Positions 27,437 through 36,276 of a stretch of DNA of 64,000 nucleotides are shown one piece after another. The translations under genes were made by a program, and so were the position numbers. Origin of the DNA: Streptomyces sennicomposti (GTDB lineage: Bacteria > Actinomycetota > Actinomycetes > Streptomycetales > Streptomycetaceae); NCBI RefSeq assembly GCF_019890635.1, contig NZ_JAIOAB010000009.1:1-64000 (forward strand), in the 5' to 3' direction. A model generated the notes under the pieces. It saw only the letters and a list, made by a program, of their open reading frames with translations. It was not told where the DNA came from and ran no database searches. How positions within the stretch are numbered: position 1 is the first letter of the stretch; each line of letters begins with the position of its first letter.

Positions 27437-28402
27437 ATGGCCAAGAAGCGACCCCAGACGGGGGCCAAGCGCCCGCAGCTCACGGACGGGGAGATCCCGG
27501 CCGTCGGCGCCCGCGAGCCGTGCCCCTGCGGCAGCGGACGGCGCTACAAGGCCTGTCACGGCCGGGCCGCCGCGCACGCGGTGACCGAGCTGGTGCAGCG
27601 GCCGTTCGAGGGGCTGCCCGGCGAGTGCGACTGGGTGGCGCTGCGCGAGCTGGTCCCCGCCGCCACCGTCGCCCTGACGCTGCGCGAGGGCCTGCCCGAG
27701 GGCGTCCCCTCGGTCACGCTCGCCACGGTGCTGCCGATGGCCTGGCCCGCGCTGCGCCGGGACGACGGCTCGGTGCTGATCGGCCTGCAGAACGACACGG
27801 CGTCCGGCGACATCAGCCGCGACCTCGCCGACACCCTCCTGCGCGCGCTGGAGGCCGAGCCCGGCAGCCCGGTGCAGGGCCGCCGCGCCCCCGCCGAGGG
27901 GCCCCGGCTCCAGGATCTGCTGGACCCCGAGGCCCCCTTCGAGCCGGTGGTGCACGAGGGCTTCGAGTTCTGGGTCCCGGACGCGCAGAACGCCACGCCG
28001 GAGGTCGCCGCCTCCCTGGAGCGCGCCAACGCCGCGGCCATCCCGACCGTGCGTCTGGAGAGCGTCGACGCGGCGTACTGGTGCCGGACGCCGGAGAAGA
28101 ACCACCTGCGCTGGGTCATGCCGCACCCGGAGGAGCGCCTGCTGGACGCGCTGGCCCGGCTGCACGCGGCGGGCCGCTCCCGCCTCGGCGAGGGCACCCG
28201 CCTCGTCGGCTCCTTCCGCGCCCACGGTCTGACGGTGCCGGTCTGGGACCTGCCCGGCGAGATGGGCGCGCAGGACGTGGAGAAGCCGGCCGCGGAGTTC
28301 GCCGAGCGGCTGGCCGAGGCGCTGGCCGCCGAGGCGCCGCTGACCGGTGACGAGCGCCGGGCCCGCGGCGGTCTGACCAACCGGCAGGTCACGCTCAGCT
28401 GA
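27437..28402 (+). CDS. SEC-C motif, DUF5926-family protein
   Basis: 321 residues. A lysine-rich start (MAKKRPQTGAKRPQ) is followed by a SEC-C zinc motif at about residues 28-43 (PCPCGSGRRYKACHG), the zinc-binding form also found at the SecA C-terminus. The remainder, with VTLATVLPMAWPAL and AYWCRTPEKNHLRWVMPH, is the DUF5926 core. No signal peptide is present, so it is cytoplasmic. Start 27437 has GGGAG 9 bases upstream. A 13-base-stem hairpin ends the gene 16 bases past the stop. The cellular role is not known. Confidence 0.85.
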   Translation: MAKKRPQTGAKRPQLTDGEIPAVGAREPCPCGSGRRYKACHGRAAAHAVTELVQRPFEGLPGECDWVALRELVPAATVALTLREGLPEGVPSVTLATVLPMAWPALRRDDGSVLIGLQNDTASGDISRDLADTLLRALEAEPGSPVQGRRAPAEGPRLQDLLDPEAPFEPVVHEGFEFWVPDAQNATPEVAASLERANAAAIPTVRLESVDAAYWCRTPEKNHLRWVMPHPEERLLDALARLHAAGRSRLGEGTRLVGSFRAHGLTVPVWDLPGEMGAQDVEKPAAEFAERLAEALAAEAPLTGDERRARGGLTNRQVTLS

Positions 28403-28417
28403 CCGGCCCCCGGACGG

Positions 28418-28445
28418 GTTCGGCTGACCGGTCGGTCAGCCGAAC
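28418..28445 (+). terminator. Terminator of the SEC-C gene
   Basis: The perfect 13-base arms GTTCGGCTGACCG and CGGTCAGCCGAAC enclose a 2-base centre, 16 bases past the stop. It separates the SEC-C gene from the small gene at 28502, which therefore needs its own promoter. Confidence 0.8.
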
Positions 28446-28501
28446 ACCTTCGCACGGAACGGCCGCCTCCGCCACAACTCCCCCTGTACAGAGGTGAGTC
28501 G

Positions 28502-28585
28502 GTGTCCGGAAAGGCCACCAAGGCGGTGACCGGAAAGCCGAGATGGAATTTGCGAACCGGCGATCTCTTGTTACCGTTCCAGTAG
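28502..28585 (+). CDS. Putative 27-residue peptide gene with a TTA codon
   Basis: A frame of 27 codons opens at GTG 28502 and ends at TAG 28583-28585. The product starts MSGKATKAVTGK and ends GDLLLPFQ; it is basic, with a Trp-Asn-Leu-Arg centre. AGAGGTGAG at 28490-28498 is an excellent ribosome site at normal distance. Codon 24 is TTA (28571-28573), which in Streptomyces needs the bldA tRNA. The stop codon abuts a strong terminator hairpin, and another terminator isolates the gene on the left. GC at third positions is lower than in neighbouring genes. It could be a small protein or a leader peptide whose translation controls the hairpin. I know no named family. Confidence 0.5.
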   Translation: MSGKATKAVTGKPRWNLRTGDLLLPFQ

Positions 28586-28628
28586 CCCGGTTGCTGGTGC
28601 ATCCCCCGTCGCCAGCAACCGGGTCTTT
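28586..28628 (+). terminator. Terminator or attenuator directly after the small peptide gene
   Basis: Perfect 12-base arms CCCGGTTGCTGG (28586-28597) and CCAGCAACCGGG (28612-28623) are followed by TCTTTCC on the plus strand. The left arm begins at the base after the TAG stop, so a ribosome at the stop would cover it. Confidence 0.8.
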
Positions 28629-28725
28629 CCATGCGCGCGGCAGCTCACCGAGCGCTGCCTGAGATCAACAGCGCGTCGGCGAACCGGCGGCCGATGACCC
28701 GACGGAACATCAACTTCCGCCCCCG

Positions 28726-28860
28726 GCGCTCACGTTCCGCCCTCCGGGCTCAGCTCGCGCCCTCCGCGCTCAGCTCGCGCCCTCCGCGCTCAGCTCGCGC
28801 TCCCCGCGCTCAGCTCGCGTCCTCCGTGTTCACCTCGTGCCCTCCGCACTCATGTCGCTC
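28726..28860. repeat. 20-base tandem repeat overlapping a gene end
   Basis: Nearly seven copies of a 20-base unit (GCGCTCAGCTCGCGCCCTCC consensus) run from 28726 to 28860. The last copies code the C-terminus of the minus-strand secreted protein (stop at 28830). Central copies are almost identical and outer ones diverged, as in a slippage-grown array. The remaining part of the 28629-28725 gap shows nothing else. Confidence 0.85.
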
Positions 28861-29708
28861 CCGGCCCGCAGCAGCAGCGCGCCCTCGCCGCCCCGCCGGG
28901 CGAACTCCGCGACGGCCGTGTAGTCGGCCGGCGTCCCCCGGGTGTGTTCGCGCGGGGTCTCGCACGTCTCCGGCTCGTCGTCGCCGCCGGGCGCGCAGCG
29001 GGTGCGCACGGTGCGGTCGCCGGGGCCCATGAGGGTCAGGGCGGCGGCCAACGGCTCGCCGGTGGTGTTGCGGTAGTAGGTGCGCGCCCAGGTCTCGTCG
29101 CCCTGGTTCACCACGCAGGTCTGCGCCTCCACGCCGTCGGGCGCGGAGACCTCCGGCCCGCAGCGGACGGCGGTCGCCGGGCCGATGCCGAGCAGCGGCG
29201 TGGAACGGCGCGGTGCGGTGGGGATCTTGTCGTCGTCGCCCGCCAGGGACCGCACGGCGGACCACGCGGACGCGCCGCCCGGACCACTCGGACCGCCCGC
29301 CCGGCCGGCGGACGCCTCGCCCCGGCCGCCGGTCGTCCGGCCGCCGGTCGTCCGGCCGTCGGTCCGGCGCGCGGTCGCGTCGTCGATGTCGTGAGCACGC
29401 CCGGCGGACGCGCCGCCGGCGCCGCCGGTCCGGCCCGCGGACGCCTCGCCGGGTCCGCCCGCGCGGCCCGCGACCGCACCGGCCGGCGTACCGGCCCGGC
29501 CCGCCGTCACCTCGTCCCGGTCGCCCACCTGGCCCGCCGACGCGACGGCCAGCGGCAGCACCGCGGTGCCCACGACGACGGCCGCGAGCGCGAGCAGCCG
29601 GACCCGTCGGGGGTCCGGCCCGCCGCGCCGCGGCGACCGGCTTCCGTTGCCGTCCCCGGAGCGGAACGCGGACCGGGGCTGGGGCTGGGGTGAGGGCTGG
29701 CGCGGCAT
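28830..29708 (-). CDS. Membrane-anchored or secreted hypothetical protein with Gly/Ala-rich linker
   Basis: 292 residues. A basic cytoplasmic start and one hydrophobic segment at about 35-60 (VRLLALAAVVVGTAVLPLAV) are followed by a low-complexity linker at about 65-150 with repeated ASAGRAGG/EASAGRTGG units. A globular outer domain at about 160-290 has four cysteines (AVRCGPE, EAQTCVVN, RTRCAPG, PETCETP) that could form two disulfides, and contains ARTYYRNTTGEPL. I do not recognise the family. The C-terminal codons lie in the 20-base repeat array, so the end may vary between strains. Confidence 0.75.
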   Translation of the reverse strand: MPRQPSPQPQPRSAFRSGDGNGSRSPRRGGPDPRRVRLLALAAVVVGTAVLPLAVASAGQVGDRDEVTAGRAGTPAGAVAGRAGGPGEASAGRTGGAGGASAGRAHDIDDATARRTDGRTTGGRTTGGRGEASAGRAGGPSGPGGASAWSAVRSLAGDDDKIPTAPRRSTPLLGIGPATAVRCGPEVSAPDGVEAQTCVVNQGDETWARTYYRNTTGEPLAAALTLMGPGDRTVRTRCAPGGDDEPETCETPREHTRGTPADYTAVAEFARRGGEGALLLRAGSDMSAEGTR

Positions 29709-29763
29709 AAGGGGACGATAACGACCGGAACGGACAACGCCGTTCCCCCGCGCCCGACGCCCC

Positions 29764-30429
29764 CTACAACTCGGGCGCGCTCACACCCGTACGAGTGAGG
29801 GCGTCCACGACGGCGTCCACCACGGCCTCCACGTCGGGCGCCCAGGGCGCGGCCGAGCCGGGCAGCGGTGCGCGCTCCCAGCGGACCGGACCGGCGCCGG
29901 TCTCGGACGGCGGCAGGGCGAGGTAGCCGCCCTCGCCGTGGAAGCGGAGCGAGCCGGGCACGAAGTCCTTGGCGTAGAGGAGTTCGCCGAGCTGCTCCAT
30001 GGAGTATGGCCGGACGAGGAGGGCCCAGCGCGTGGGCGTGGCGACGACCGGGCCGAGGCGCACCCCCGCGCGGTCGAGCGCGGCCAGGGCGCGGGCGGCG
30101 GCGAGGGCGGGCAGGCTCACCGCACAGGGCGCGTTGCCGCCGGTGGCCAGGACGATCGGCGCGGTGGGCCGGTTGGTCCACCACCAGCGCACCATCCGGG
30201 CGTCCGTGGTGGCCGCGAGGAGCCCCGGGTCGAAGGGGTGGGCGCCGGGCACCGTGCATTCCGCGTCGGGGCAGCCGCACCGGCCCGGCCGTCGTGGGTC
30301 GGGCGCCACGCCCGGCACCACCGGCCACTGCCACCGGGTCGCGAAGGTCAAAGCCGCTCCGATCGGCTCGGTCCCGTCCGTACCGCGCCGGGACAGGAGC
30401 CTGCGTCGCCTTCCGGGGATCTCGCGCAT
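29764..30429 (-). CDS. Degenerate Prim-Pol-like protein
   Basis: The 221-residue protein has the overall Prim-Pol N-terminal pattern: TFATRWQWPVVPG, a cysteine cluster with CGCPDAECTVPGAHPFDP, and the TTDARMVRWWWTNRP segment. Where the paralogue at 22184 has the metal-binding V-D-L-D, this one reads CAVSLPAL, and the later G-R-H motif reads TRWALLV. The catalytic residues are therefore missing, and it is probably a structural or regulatory relative. The start at 30429 begins the conserved region. No ribosome site is clear. Confidence 0.75.
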   Translation of the reverse strand: MREIPGRRRRLLSRRGTDGTEPIGAALTFATRWQWPVVPGVAPDPRRPGRCGCPDAECTVPGAHPFDPGLLAATTDARMVRWWWTNRPTAPIVLATGGNAPCAVSLPALAAARALAALDRAGVRLGPVVATPTRWALLVRPYSMEQLGELLYAKDFVPGSLRFHGEGGYLALPPSETGAGPVRWERAPLPGSAAPWAPDVEAVVDAVVDALTRTGVSAPEL

Positions 30430-30930
30430 GAGCGCTCGTCCTTTCCGTTGCACCGCTGGCAACACCGTGGTCACATCACACCATGTGTCGATCACTTCAC
30501 TGTGCGTACCTGATGGCGCATCACACCCCTGCCTGCGGGCACGGGGAACCCCTATGGGCCGAGCATCGGCTGCTGTCGCGGCAGCCCGCCCGTACTGCGA
30601 TTTCCGAGAGCACGGGCGTGGCGTGGGGTGGCGGAGCCTGGCGTTTCGCCGTCGCGCGTTCTGCTCTCCGCCGCCGTCACGCGAGGATGGGGCACGGTCG
30701 TCGGTGGATAGGACGCCCGGGTCCGTCGCCGGGTTCCGGGTGGCTGCCAACCACCCCCGGCCTTCTCCGAGTACGTACCCATCACGACCGCTGTGACGCT
30801 CTGTGGAGCAAACCCAGTCGACCGCAATAGGTCGTTACCCGAGGCAGTTTCAAGCCAACTTCGTTGTGACGCAAGAGGTTCGAAGGAAGACCCGGCACGG
30901 CCCACTGACACCAGGAAACCCAGCAGGACA
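30430..30930. other. 501-base divergent intergenic region
   Basis: Between the degenerate Prim-Pol gene (minus) and the PP2C gene (plus). CATCACACC occurs twice (about 30474 and 30519), and GTGGTCACA/TGTGTCGATCAC form an imperfect inverted repeat at 30467-30494; both lie just upstream of the Prim-Pol-like gene. The 30830-30930 stretch is lower in GC and should hold the PP2C promoter. A frame from 30483 starting MCRSLHCAYL was not accepted as a gene. Confidence 0.45.
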
Positions 30931-32478
30931 ATGCTGGACATCCCCTCACGAGTGCGTGTACATGTGGAGACACTGCCGGCCGCGCAGAATGACATGGGGG
31001 TTTGCGATGCTTTCCAGCAGTACGCACCGGTCGGAAAGCCGGACGCCATGAACGCCCCTCACCCCTCGAAAGTGGCCGGAATCGACTCGACGGTCCCCGC
31101 ACCGGCACACACTGTCGCGCCCGCGACCTCGGCCTCCGGCACCGTCCCGACGGCCCCGGCGGCCACCGGCGGCGCCCCGCACCACCCCGACCCGCCGGGC
31201 GCCCTCCTCCAGGACCGCCTCGCCGGCTGGGTCTCCGACCTCACCACCCTGCACGAGCTGACCGAGCGGCTGAACCGCACCAGCCGGCTGGACACCGCCC
31301 TGACCGAACTGCTGCGCGCCGGCGCCGCGCTCGTGGGCGCCCGGCGCGGACTCGTCGTGCTGGAACCCGACGACGGCCTCGGCCCCGACACCACCGTCGG
31401 CCTGGGCCTGGGCCGCGCCGACCTCGGCCACATCGAGACCGTGCCGCGCGACGCCATGCCCTACGGAGTGCTCCTGGACACCGCCGCCGGGCTGCCCGGC
31501 GGCGCCGGCGAGGTGGTGTGCCCCGACCTGTTCGCCGAGGAGGGCCTCGACGCCCGCCACCGCGAGGTGGCCGCCCGGCTCGGCTACGCCGCCGGCTACG
31601 CGCTGCCCCTGTCCACCGAGGCCGCCGGCCGCCTCGGCGCCGCCGGCTGGCTCTACGACGAGCCCGCCGAGCCGACCGAGCGGCAGCGCCACCTCGCCGG
31701 CCTCTACGTCCGCTTCGCCACCGAGCACCTGGCCCGGCTGCTGGAGGGCGAGCGCACGCGCGCGTGCATGGCGACGGTCCACGAGGAACTGCTGCCCTCC
31801 CGGCTGCCCCGCGTCCCCGGCGTCCAGCTCGCCGCCCGGCACCGCACCGGACCGCGCGGCGGCGGCGACTGGTACGACGCGCTGCCCCTGCCCGACGCCG
31901 CGCTCGGCCTCGCGGTCGGCTCGGTCACCGGCGCGGGGCCCGGCGCCGTCGCCGCGATGGGCCGGATGCGGGCCTCGCTGCGGGCGTACGCGGTGATGGA
32001 GGGCGAGGACCCGGTCGCCGTCCTGTCCGATCTGGAACTGCTGCTGCGGCTGACCGAGCCTGCCCGCAGCGCCACCGCCCTGTTCGCCTACTGCGAGCCC
32101 GCGCTGCGCCGGATCACCCTGGCCGGCGCCGGCCACAGCCCGCCGCTGCTGGTGGGCGAGCGGCGCACCGAGTACGTGGAGACCTCGGTGTCCGCGCCGC
32201 TCGGCATGCTCTCCTGCTGGGAGGCGCCGAGCGTGGAGTTCCAGGTCGCCGCGGGCGAAACGGTGCTGCTGTACACCGACGGGCTGCTGCACCGCACCGG
32301 CGACCGGGTCGACCGGGCCTTCGCCCGGCTGCACGCCGCCGCGGCGACCGTCCCGCGCGCCGCGCGCCAGGACCCCGGCGCGATCGCCGACCACGTGCTG
32401 CGCACGGTGCTGCCGGACGGCCTGGACGCCAGCGACGGCGCGGAGGACGTGGCGCTGCTGGCGGCGCGCTTCGAGTAG
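30931..32478 (+). CDS. GAF and PP2C/SpoIIE-type serine phosphatase
   Basis: 515 residues. A distinctive N-terminus (MLDIPSRVRVHVETL) and an Ala/Pro/Thr-rich linker precede a GAF-like domain at about 110-280 (LTTLHELTERLNRTSRLDTA). A PP2C phosphatase domain follows at about 285-510, with metal-binding Asp in RGGGDWYDALPL, the GAGHSPPLL motif, LLYTDGLLHR and DDVALLA-like ending (EDVALLAARFE). It should dephosphorylate serine on partner proteins such as anti-anti-sigma factors, opposing RsbW-like kinases. ATG 30931 follows CAGCAGGACA. The longer frame to 30793 has no family support. Confidence 0.87.
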   Translation: MLDIPSRVRVHVETLPAAQNDMGVCDAFQQYAPVGKPDAMNAPHPSKVAGIDSTVPAPAHTVAPATSASGTVPTAPAATGGAPHHPDPPGALLQDRLAGWVSDLTTLHELTERLNRTSRLDTALTELLRAGAALVGARRGLVVLEPDDGLGPDTTVGLGLGRADLGHIETVPRDAMPYGVLLDTAAGLPGGAGEVVCPDLFAEEGLDARHREVAARLGYAAGYALPLSTEAAGRLGAAGWLYDEPAEPTERQRHLAGLYVRFATEHLARLLEGERTRACMATVHEELLPSRLPRVPGVQLAARHRTGPRGGGDWYDALPLPDAALGLAVGSVTGAGPGAVAAMGRMRASLRAYAVMEGEDPVAVLSDLELLLRLTEPARSATALFAYCEPALRRITLAGAGHSPPLLVGERRTEYVETSVSAPLGMLSCWEAPSVEFQVAAGETVLLYTDGLLHRTGDRVDRAFARLHAAAATVPRAARQDPGAIADHVLRTVLPDGLDASDGAEDVALLAARFE

Positions 32479-32644
32479 GGCGGGCGCGCTTCGAGCGGCG
32501 CGGCGGCGCGCGTCCGGCCCGATGCGCCCCCGGCGCGGGCCCGTTGGGCCGCAGGCCTCCGGTAACAGGCACTACCGCCGTCGGCCCCCTTCCGTACGAC
32601 CGTACGATGGGTGGTGGTCCAGTGCCGTATCGAGGAGGAACACC

Positions 32645-34105
32645 GTGGCGGAGGAGCTGCCGGAGACCCCGGAGACTTCCGAAGAAGAGCAGCCGATCAA
32701 GCAGCGCAAGAACGGCCTGTACCCGGGCGTGTCCGACGAGCTCGCCGAGAACATGAAGTCCGGCTGGGCCGACACCGAGCTGCGCGACCTCGCGCCGGTG
32801 GAGCAGGCCGAGCACACCGCCCGCCGCCGCGCCGCGCTGTCCGCGCGGTTCCCGGGCGAGCGCCTGGTGATCCCCGCGGGCAACCTGAAGACCCGCTCCA
32901 ACGACACCGACTACCCCTTCCGGGCGTCGGTGGAGTACGCGTACCTCACCGGCGACCAGACCGAGGACGGCGTCCTGGTCCTGGAACCCGCCGCCGGCGG
33001 CCACCGGGCGACGGTCTACCTGCTGCCCCGCTCCGACCGGGAGAACGGCGAGTTCTGGCTCTCCGGGCAGGGCGAGCTGTGGGTCGGCCGCCGCCACTCC
33101 CTGGCCGAGGCCGAGAAGCTGTACGGCATCCCCGCCTCCGACGTGCGCGAGCTGCCGGAGAAGCTGCGCGAGGCGACCGGCCCGGTGCGCGTCGTGCGCG
33201 GCCACGACGCCGGCGTCGAGGCGGCCCTGACCGACAAGGTCACCGCCGAGCGCGACGAGGAGCTGCGCGTCTTCCTCTCCGAGGCCCGCCTGGTCAAGGA
33301 CGACTTCGAGGTCGGCGAGCTGCAGAAGGCCGTCGACTCCACGGTGCGCGGCTTCGAGGACGTGGTGAAGGTCCTCGACAAGGCCGAGGCGACCAGCGAG
33401 CGCTACATCGAGGGCACGTTCTTCCTCCGCGCGCGCGTGGAGGGCAACGACGTCGGCTACGGCACCATCGCCGCCGCCGGCCCGCACGCCTGCACGCTGC
33501 ACTGGGTGCGCAACGACGGCCCGGTCCGCTCCGGCGACCTGCTGCTGCTGGACGCCGGCGTGGAGACGCACTCCCTGTACACCGCCGACGTCACGCGCAC
33601 ACTGCCGGTGAACGGCGCGTACAGCGAGATCCAGCGCAAGATCTACGACGCCGTGTACGAGGCCCAGGAGGCCGGTATCGCGGCGGTGCGCCCCGGCGCC
33701 AAGTTCCGCGACTTCCACGACGCCGCGCAGCGCGTGCTGGCCGAGAAGCTCGTCGCCTGGGGCCTGGTCGAGGGCCCCGTGGAGCGGGTGCTGGAGCTGG
33801 GTCTGCAGCGCCGCTGGACGCTGCACGGCACCGGCCACATGCTCGGCATGGACGTGCACGACTGCGCCGCCGCGCGCACCGAGACGTACGTGGACGGCAC
33901 GCTGGAGCCGGGCATGGTCCTCACCGTCGAGCCGGGCCTGTACTTCCAGGCCGACGACCTGACGGTCCCGCAGGAGTACCGCGGCATCGGCGTCCGCATC
34001 GAGGACGACATCCTCGTCACCGAGGACGGGAACCGTAACCTCTCGGCGGGGCTGCCGCGCCGCGCCGAGGAGGTCGAGGCCTGGATGGCCCGGCTCACGG
34101 GCTGA
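32645..34105 (+). CDS. pepP: Xaa-Pro aminopeptidase (aminopeptidase P)
   Basis: 486 residues. An N-terminal AMP_N domain (about 45-190) leads into the pita-bread metallopeptidase domain. The metal ligands are visible: Asp in LLLLDAGVE (about 302), Asp in TADVTRTLPV, His in LHGTGHMLGMDVHD, Glu in VLTVEPGLYF and Glu in VRIEDDILV. It removes the first residue from peptides with proline in position two, using two divalent metals. The GTG at 32645 follows GAGGAGGAA 5 to 6 bases upstream. Streptomyces often carry two paralogues, so the exact symbol is tentative. Confidence 0.92.
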   Translation: MAEELPETPETSEEEQPIKQRKNGLYPGVSDELAENMKSGWADTELRDLAPVEQAEHTARRRAALSARFPGERLVIPAGNLKTRSNDTDYPFRASVEYAYLTGDQTEDGVLVLEPAAGGHRATVYLLPRSDRENGEFWLSGQGELWVGRRHSLAEAEKLYGIPASDVRELPEKLREATGPVRVVRGHDAGVEAALTDKVTAERDEELRVFLSEARLVKDDFEVGELQKAVDSTVRGFEDVVKVLDKAEATSERYIEGTFFLRARVEGNDVGYGTIAAAGPHACTLHWVRNDGPVRSGDLLLLDAGVETHSLYTADVTRTLPVNGAYSEIQRKIYDAVYEAQEAGIAAVRPGAKFRDFHDAAQRVLAEKLVAWGLVEGPVERVLELGLQRRWTLHGTGHMLGMDVHDCAAARTETYVDGTLEPGMVLTVEPGLYFQADDLTVPQEYRGIGVRIEDDILVTEDGNRNLSAGLPRRAEEVEAWMARLTG

Positions 34106-34183
34106 TCCGGGAGCCGATCCGAGAGCGACGGCCGGGCACCCGCGCGGTGTCCGGCCGTTCACGTGCCCAGGGGGAGGGGTGTC

Positions 34184-35554
34184 GTGGACGTGCACGACTT
34201 CTGGTCCGGTGTCGGGGTGGACCTGCATCTGGAACCGGACGCGGCGGCGGGCCGCCGGGCGGGCCTGGAGAAGGCCATCCGGGACGCGGTGCGCGACGGG
34301 CGGCTGAGACCGGGCGCCCGGCTGCCGGCGACCCGGCGGCTGGCCGGCGAACTCGGCATCTCGCGGGGCACCGCGAAAGCCGCGTACGACCAGCTGGTCG
34401 CCGAGGGGTATCTGACCGCCCGGCAGGGCTCGGGGACCCGGGTCGCCGAGCTGCCCGCCGTCCCCGCCGAGGAGCCGGATCCGACGGCACGCGCGCGTGC
34501 GCCCCGCTTCGATCTGCGGCCGGGCAGCCCGGACGTCGGCGCGTTCCCGGCGGCGGCCTGGCTGCGGGCGCTGCGCCGCGCCATCGCCACGGCCCCCTCG
34601 CTGGCGTACGACTACGGCGATCCGCGCGGCCGGATCGAACTGCGCACCGCGCTGTCGGGCTACCTCGGGCGGGCCCGCGGGGTGATCGCGCCGCCGGAGC
34701 GCATCGTGATCACCTCCGGCTATGTGCAGGGGCTGGCGCTGCTGACCCGGGTGCTGGAGGGCGGCGCCGTCGCCATGGAGGACCCCGGGCTGCCGTTCCA
34801 CCGCGAGGTGGTGCGGCGCGGCGGCGGCACCGTCGTCCCGGTGCCGGTGGACGCGCGCGGGGTGCGGGTGCGGGACCTCGGCGACGAGAGGGCCGTCGTC
34901 GTCACGCCCGCCCACCAGTACCCGACCGGGGTCACCCTGCACCCCGAGCGGCGGCGGGCGCTCACCGACTGGGCACGCGCGCGTGGCGCGCTGATCGTCG
35001 AGGACGACTACGACGGCGAGTTCCGCTACGACCGCCAGCCCGTGGGCGCCCTCCAGGGCATGGCGCCGGGCCAGGTCGCCTACCTCGGCACCGCCTCCAA
35101 GACGCTCGGTCCGGCGCTGCGGCTGGGCTGGATGGTGCTGCCGCCGCACCTGGTGGACGCGGTGGCCGACGCCAAGCTGCACAGCGACCACCACACCGAG
35201 ACCATCGGCCAGCTGGCGCTCGCCGAGCTGATCGACAGCCACGCCTACGACCGGCACGTGCGCGCGTGCCGGCTGCGCTACCGGCGGCGGCGCGACCAGC
35301 TGCTGGACCGACTCGGCTCCCGCCGGGTGCGCGGGATCGCCGCCGGGCTGCACGCCCTGGTCGACGTCCCCGACGAGGCCGAGGTCCTGGCCCGCGCCGA
35401 GGCGGAGGGCCTGGCCCTCGGGAGCCTCGCCGCCCACTGGCACACCCCGCGCGAGACCCGCCCCCAGGGCCTGATCGTCGGCTACGGCACCCCGAGGGAG
35501 CGGCTGTACCCTCAGGCGCTGGACGCGCTGGCGAAGGTGCTGCACGGGGGCTGA
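34184..35554 (+). CDS. MocR/PdxR-type GntR regulator with aminotransferase-like domain
   Basis: 456 residues. A GntR winged helix-turn-helix lies at about 15-85 (AIRDAVRDGRLRPGARLPAT; GISRGTAKAAYDQLVAEGYL). A fold-type I aminotransferase-like domain at about 100-450 carries the PLP Lys in LGTASKTLGPALRLGW (about 305), the PLP-ring Asp in TPAHQYPTG-VED context (LIVEDDYDGEF) and Tyr near DYGDPRGR. Such regulators often sense PLP and control pyridoxine or GABA genes. The GTG at 34184 is chosen since GGGGGAGGGG lies 4 bases upstream. The target genes are unknown. Confidence 0.9.
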   Translation: MDVHDFWSGVGVDLHLEPDAAAGRRAGLEKAIRDAVRDGRLRPGARLPATRRLAGELGISRGTAKAAYDQLVAEGYLTARQGSGTRVAELPAVPAEEPDPTARARAPRFDLRPGSPDVGAFPAAAWLRALRRAIATAPSLAYDYGDPRGRIELRTALSGYLGRARGVIAPPERIVITSGYVQGLALLTRVLEGGAVAMEDPGLPFHREVVRRGGGTVVPVPVDARGVRVRDLGDERAVVVTPAHQYPTGVTLHPERRRALTDWARARGALIVEDDYDGEFRYDRQPVGALQGMAPGQVAYLGTASKTLGPALRLGWMVLPPHLVDAVADAKLHSDHHTETIGQLALAELIDSHAYDRHVRACRLRYRRRRDQLLDRLGSRRVRGIAAGLHALVDVPDEAEVLARAEAEGLALGSLAAHWHTPRETRPQGLIVGYGTPRERLYPQALDALAKVLHGG

Positions 35555-35581
35555 GAGGCGGGGCGCCGGGGCTTTTGGCCC

Positions 35582-36028
35582 CTACACCGCCATCAGCGGA
35601 GCGTCCTCGCGCCACTTGAGGATCTTGTCGAAGCTCACCACCGCGCCGCCCCGGCCCGGCCGGTTGGCGAAGTGGACGTGGTCGGCGAGTTCCCGGATGA
35701 GGCACAGCCCGCGGCCGTGCTCGGCGTCGGTGTGCGCGGTACGCGCCGGGGCGCGGCGCACGCCGGACGGGAAGCCGGGCCCCGCGTCGGCCACCTCGAT
35801 ACGGCACTTCTCCCCGTCGAGGTAGGCGGTGACGCGGTACGCCTCGGAGCGGTCGCCGTCCCCGCCGTGCTCGACGGCGTTCGCGCACGCCTCGCTCAGG
35901 GCGAGGGACAGGTCGAAGGAGATGTCGGGGTCGACGCCCGCGGTCTCCATGGCGCCGAGCAGGAGCCGCCTGGCCAGCGGCACACTCGCAGCGTCACGCC
36001 GCAGATGGAGTGACCACCAGATGCTCAT
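35582..36028 (-). CDS. RsbW/SpoIIAB-like anti-sigma regulatory kinase
   Basis: The 148-residue protein is a single HATPase domain with N box LALSEACANAVEHGG, G1 VADAGPGFP and G2 EHGRGLCLIRELAD. Such small kinases bind sigma factors or phosphorylate anti-anti-sigma partners. No STAS protein or sigma factor gene is adjacent. Start 36028 has GGAG 8 bases upstream. It is convergent with the MocR gene, only 27 bases away, with a short GGGGC/GCCCC hairpin in the gap, and divergent from the copper module. Confidence 0.88.
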   Translation of the reverse strand: MSIWWSLHLRRDAASVPLARRLLLGAMETAGVDPDISFDLSLALSEACANAVEHGGDGDRSEAYRVTAYLDGEKCRIEVADAGPGFPSGVRRAPARTAHTDAEHGRGLCLIRELADHVHFANRPGRGGAVVSFDKILKWREDAPLMAV

Positions 36029-36276
36029 GCTCTCCAGCCTCCCGGCCGCGGCTCGACATACCGTTACGTATTGCCCGGTGCGCTCGAACGTAAGCACAGC
36101 GTTCGCACCCGGCCGCCCGATCGGCGGATGTGGGGGAAACGGAACCGGTGTATGCCCGGTGGCCACCGGACGAAAAGCGGACGGCCCTGGGACGAAAAGG
36201 GGACCCAGCGGTACGTACCTCATTTCACGGACCTGGCGTACGGCGCGGGCGGGGTCGGTGGGATGATGGGGCCGCC

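Noticed and set aside
28726-28860. 20-base repeats considered as a CRISPR array
   Set aside because: Units are directly tandem without spacers and diverge gradually; no cas genes are present.
30483-30830. 115-residue frame starting MCRSLHCAYLMAHH
   Set aside because: No ribosome site, poor codon bias after the first residues, no family pattern; it covers a promoter region.
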